Part shown: piece by piece, positions 24,056 to 24,608 of the stretch
Position numbering within the stretch: position 1 is the first letter of the stretch
Layout of the letters: each line of letters opens with the position of its first letter
Assembly: GCA_008000375.1 (NCBI GenBank)
Contig: SMOI01000264.1
Span: forward strand, 14,003-38,610
Origin: Poteriospumella lacustris
Taxonomy: Eukaryota; Sar; Chrysophyceae; Chromulinales; Dinobryaceae
Reading direction: 5' to 3'
Length of the DNA: 24,608 bases
Translations under genes and position numbers: made by a program
Notes under the pieces: model-generated
The model's database searches: none
The model's input: only the letters and a program-made list of their open reading frames with translations
Told to the model about the DNA's origin: nothing

Positions 24056-24129
24056 CCTGAACGTATGTATTAGCACCCCACGGACGGACGGCGCCAGGGT
24101 ATTACCGTAATATACTAATTCCCAAAAGT

Positions 24130-24232
24130 GAAACGTATGTAATACAGTACACTCTATGTAAATTACACATAATAACCATAGCAAAAACGTGTGTAACGTA
24201 CATAGAGTGTGTAAATTACGTATTTGTGTATT
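24130..24232. repeat. Imperfect long inverted repeat with 12-base perfect core
   Basis: acactctatgta (24149-24160) is exactly complementary to tacatagagtgt (24199-24210). Pairing continues imperfectly on both sides (gtaat outside, ttacaca inside), so about 30 bases of each arm may form one stem. It is A/T-rich and could be a small non-autonomous element or a 3' UTR fold. Confidence 0.5.
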
Positions 24233-24378
24233 CTGTGTTTCTAGGAAACCCGTTTCAATTTTCACTTGCAATCTCATGAATACAGTAATGACGACGATGA
24301 CCAGAATGAGGAAGAACGAGGAAACTGCAAACGCAATCGCCTCCTTATGAACACAATAAAACTCCGACTATAATTCGC

Positions 24379-24608
24379 TGCACACGGGTCGAGGTAAGTA
24401 TTGCAATGGTTGGTATGGGTGGCGATGTACTTGACGCCTGTTTTCTCTCATCGAACAGGCCGTCGAAAGGCGTCGGCATGCGGGTCAAGCCTCCAGGGCC
24501 GTCGCGACGACATTCCAAGAGCCAGCGGCGGGCCCTGACGCCAAGCATCGCCTGCACAAGGGTCGAGGTAAGTATTGCAATGGTTGGTATGGGTGGCGAT
24601 GTACTTGA
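24379..24608 (+). repeat. 174-base repeat unit with a short spliceosomal intron
   Basis: About 56 bases starting ctgcaca at 24379-24434 return at 24553-24608, an offset of 174. Each copy has a textbook splice donor, gag|gtaagt. After the first donor (24394) comes a T/C-rich stretch and the acceptor gaacag ending at 24458, giving a 65-base intron. It is followed by a 109-base exon-like stretch (24459-24567), open in two plus-strand frames, up to the second donor at 24568. The minus strand is open too. The product is not recognisable, and the gene or repeat array runs off the window. Confidence 0.55.

Larger units (their letters stand above)
21995..24066 (+). repeat. Segmental duplication, right copy
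   Basis: This is the partner of 625-4056. It keeps the 5' flank, the DUF285 gene (now broken and shorter), both 3' hairpins and the gacgtag stretch. It lacks the ~920-base segment. Similarity stops at gaacgta (about 24066), just as in the left copy at about 4050. Confidence 0.8.

Overview
This window looks like nuclear DNA of a microbial eukaryote, most plausibly an alga or other protist of the stramenopile (diatom-like) kind. The pointers are DUF285 proteins built from 25-residue repeats, 35-residue ankyrin repeats fused to a Roc GTPase, a Crypton-type and a DIRS/Ngaro-type tyrosine-recombinase element, sparse genes in gene-poor DNA, and a well-formed 65-base spliceosomal intron near the right end. 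No operons or bacterial ribosome-binding sites are seen. The taxon is an inference.

Layout, left to right. 625-4056 holds an intact DUF285 repeat gene (833-2794) and its flanks. The same block recurs near the right end (about 21995-24066), where the gene is broken (22174-23793) and a segment of roughly 920 bases (about 2992-3911 in the left copy) is absent. 4299-5885 is a single-exon gene for a divergent uracil-DNA-glycosylase-like protein with a long acidic Ser/Thr tail. 6438-10324 (minus strand) is an ankyrin-Roc-COR (ROCO family) gene broken by one in-frame TAG and one frameshift. 10810-13281 is a Crypton tyrosine-recombinase gene interrupted by one in-frame TAA. 13282-15055 is gene-poor.

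15060-21440 is a DUF285 relic split in two by a DIRS/Ngaro-like retroelement. The element carries Gag (15760-17973), reverse transcriptase-RNase H (same frame, after a single TAG, to 19971) and a tyrosine recombinase (overlapping, in another frame, to 20833). Right of it lie a minus-strand fragment resembling the GATOR1 subunit NPRL3, an 8-base tandem repeat, and the second DUF285 block. The window ends in a 174-base unit, repeated at its edge, that contains a short intron.

The genes do not form a pathway. The window reads as an accessory, recombination-prone region: a tandemly evolving repeat-protein family (one intact gene, one broken gene, one split relic), two different tyrosine-recombinase elements, and decaying repeat-rich genes. 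The items most worth a second look are the divergent UDG-like protein, the Gag-TAG-Pol arrangement, the possible rescue of the Crypton stop by a 75-base intron, and the retroelement sitting inside a DUF285 relic.
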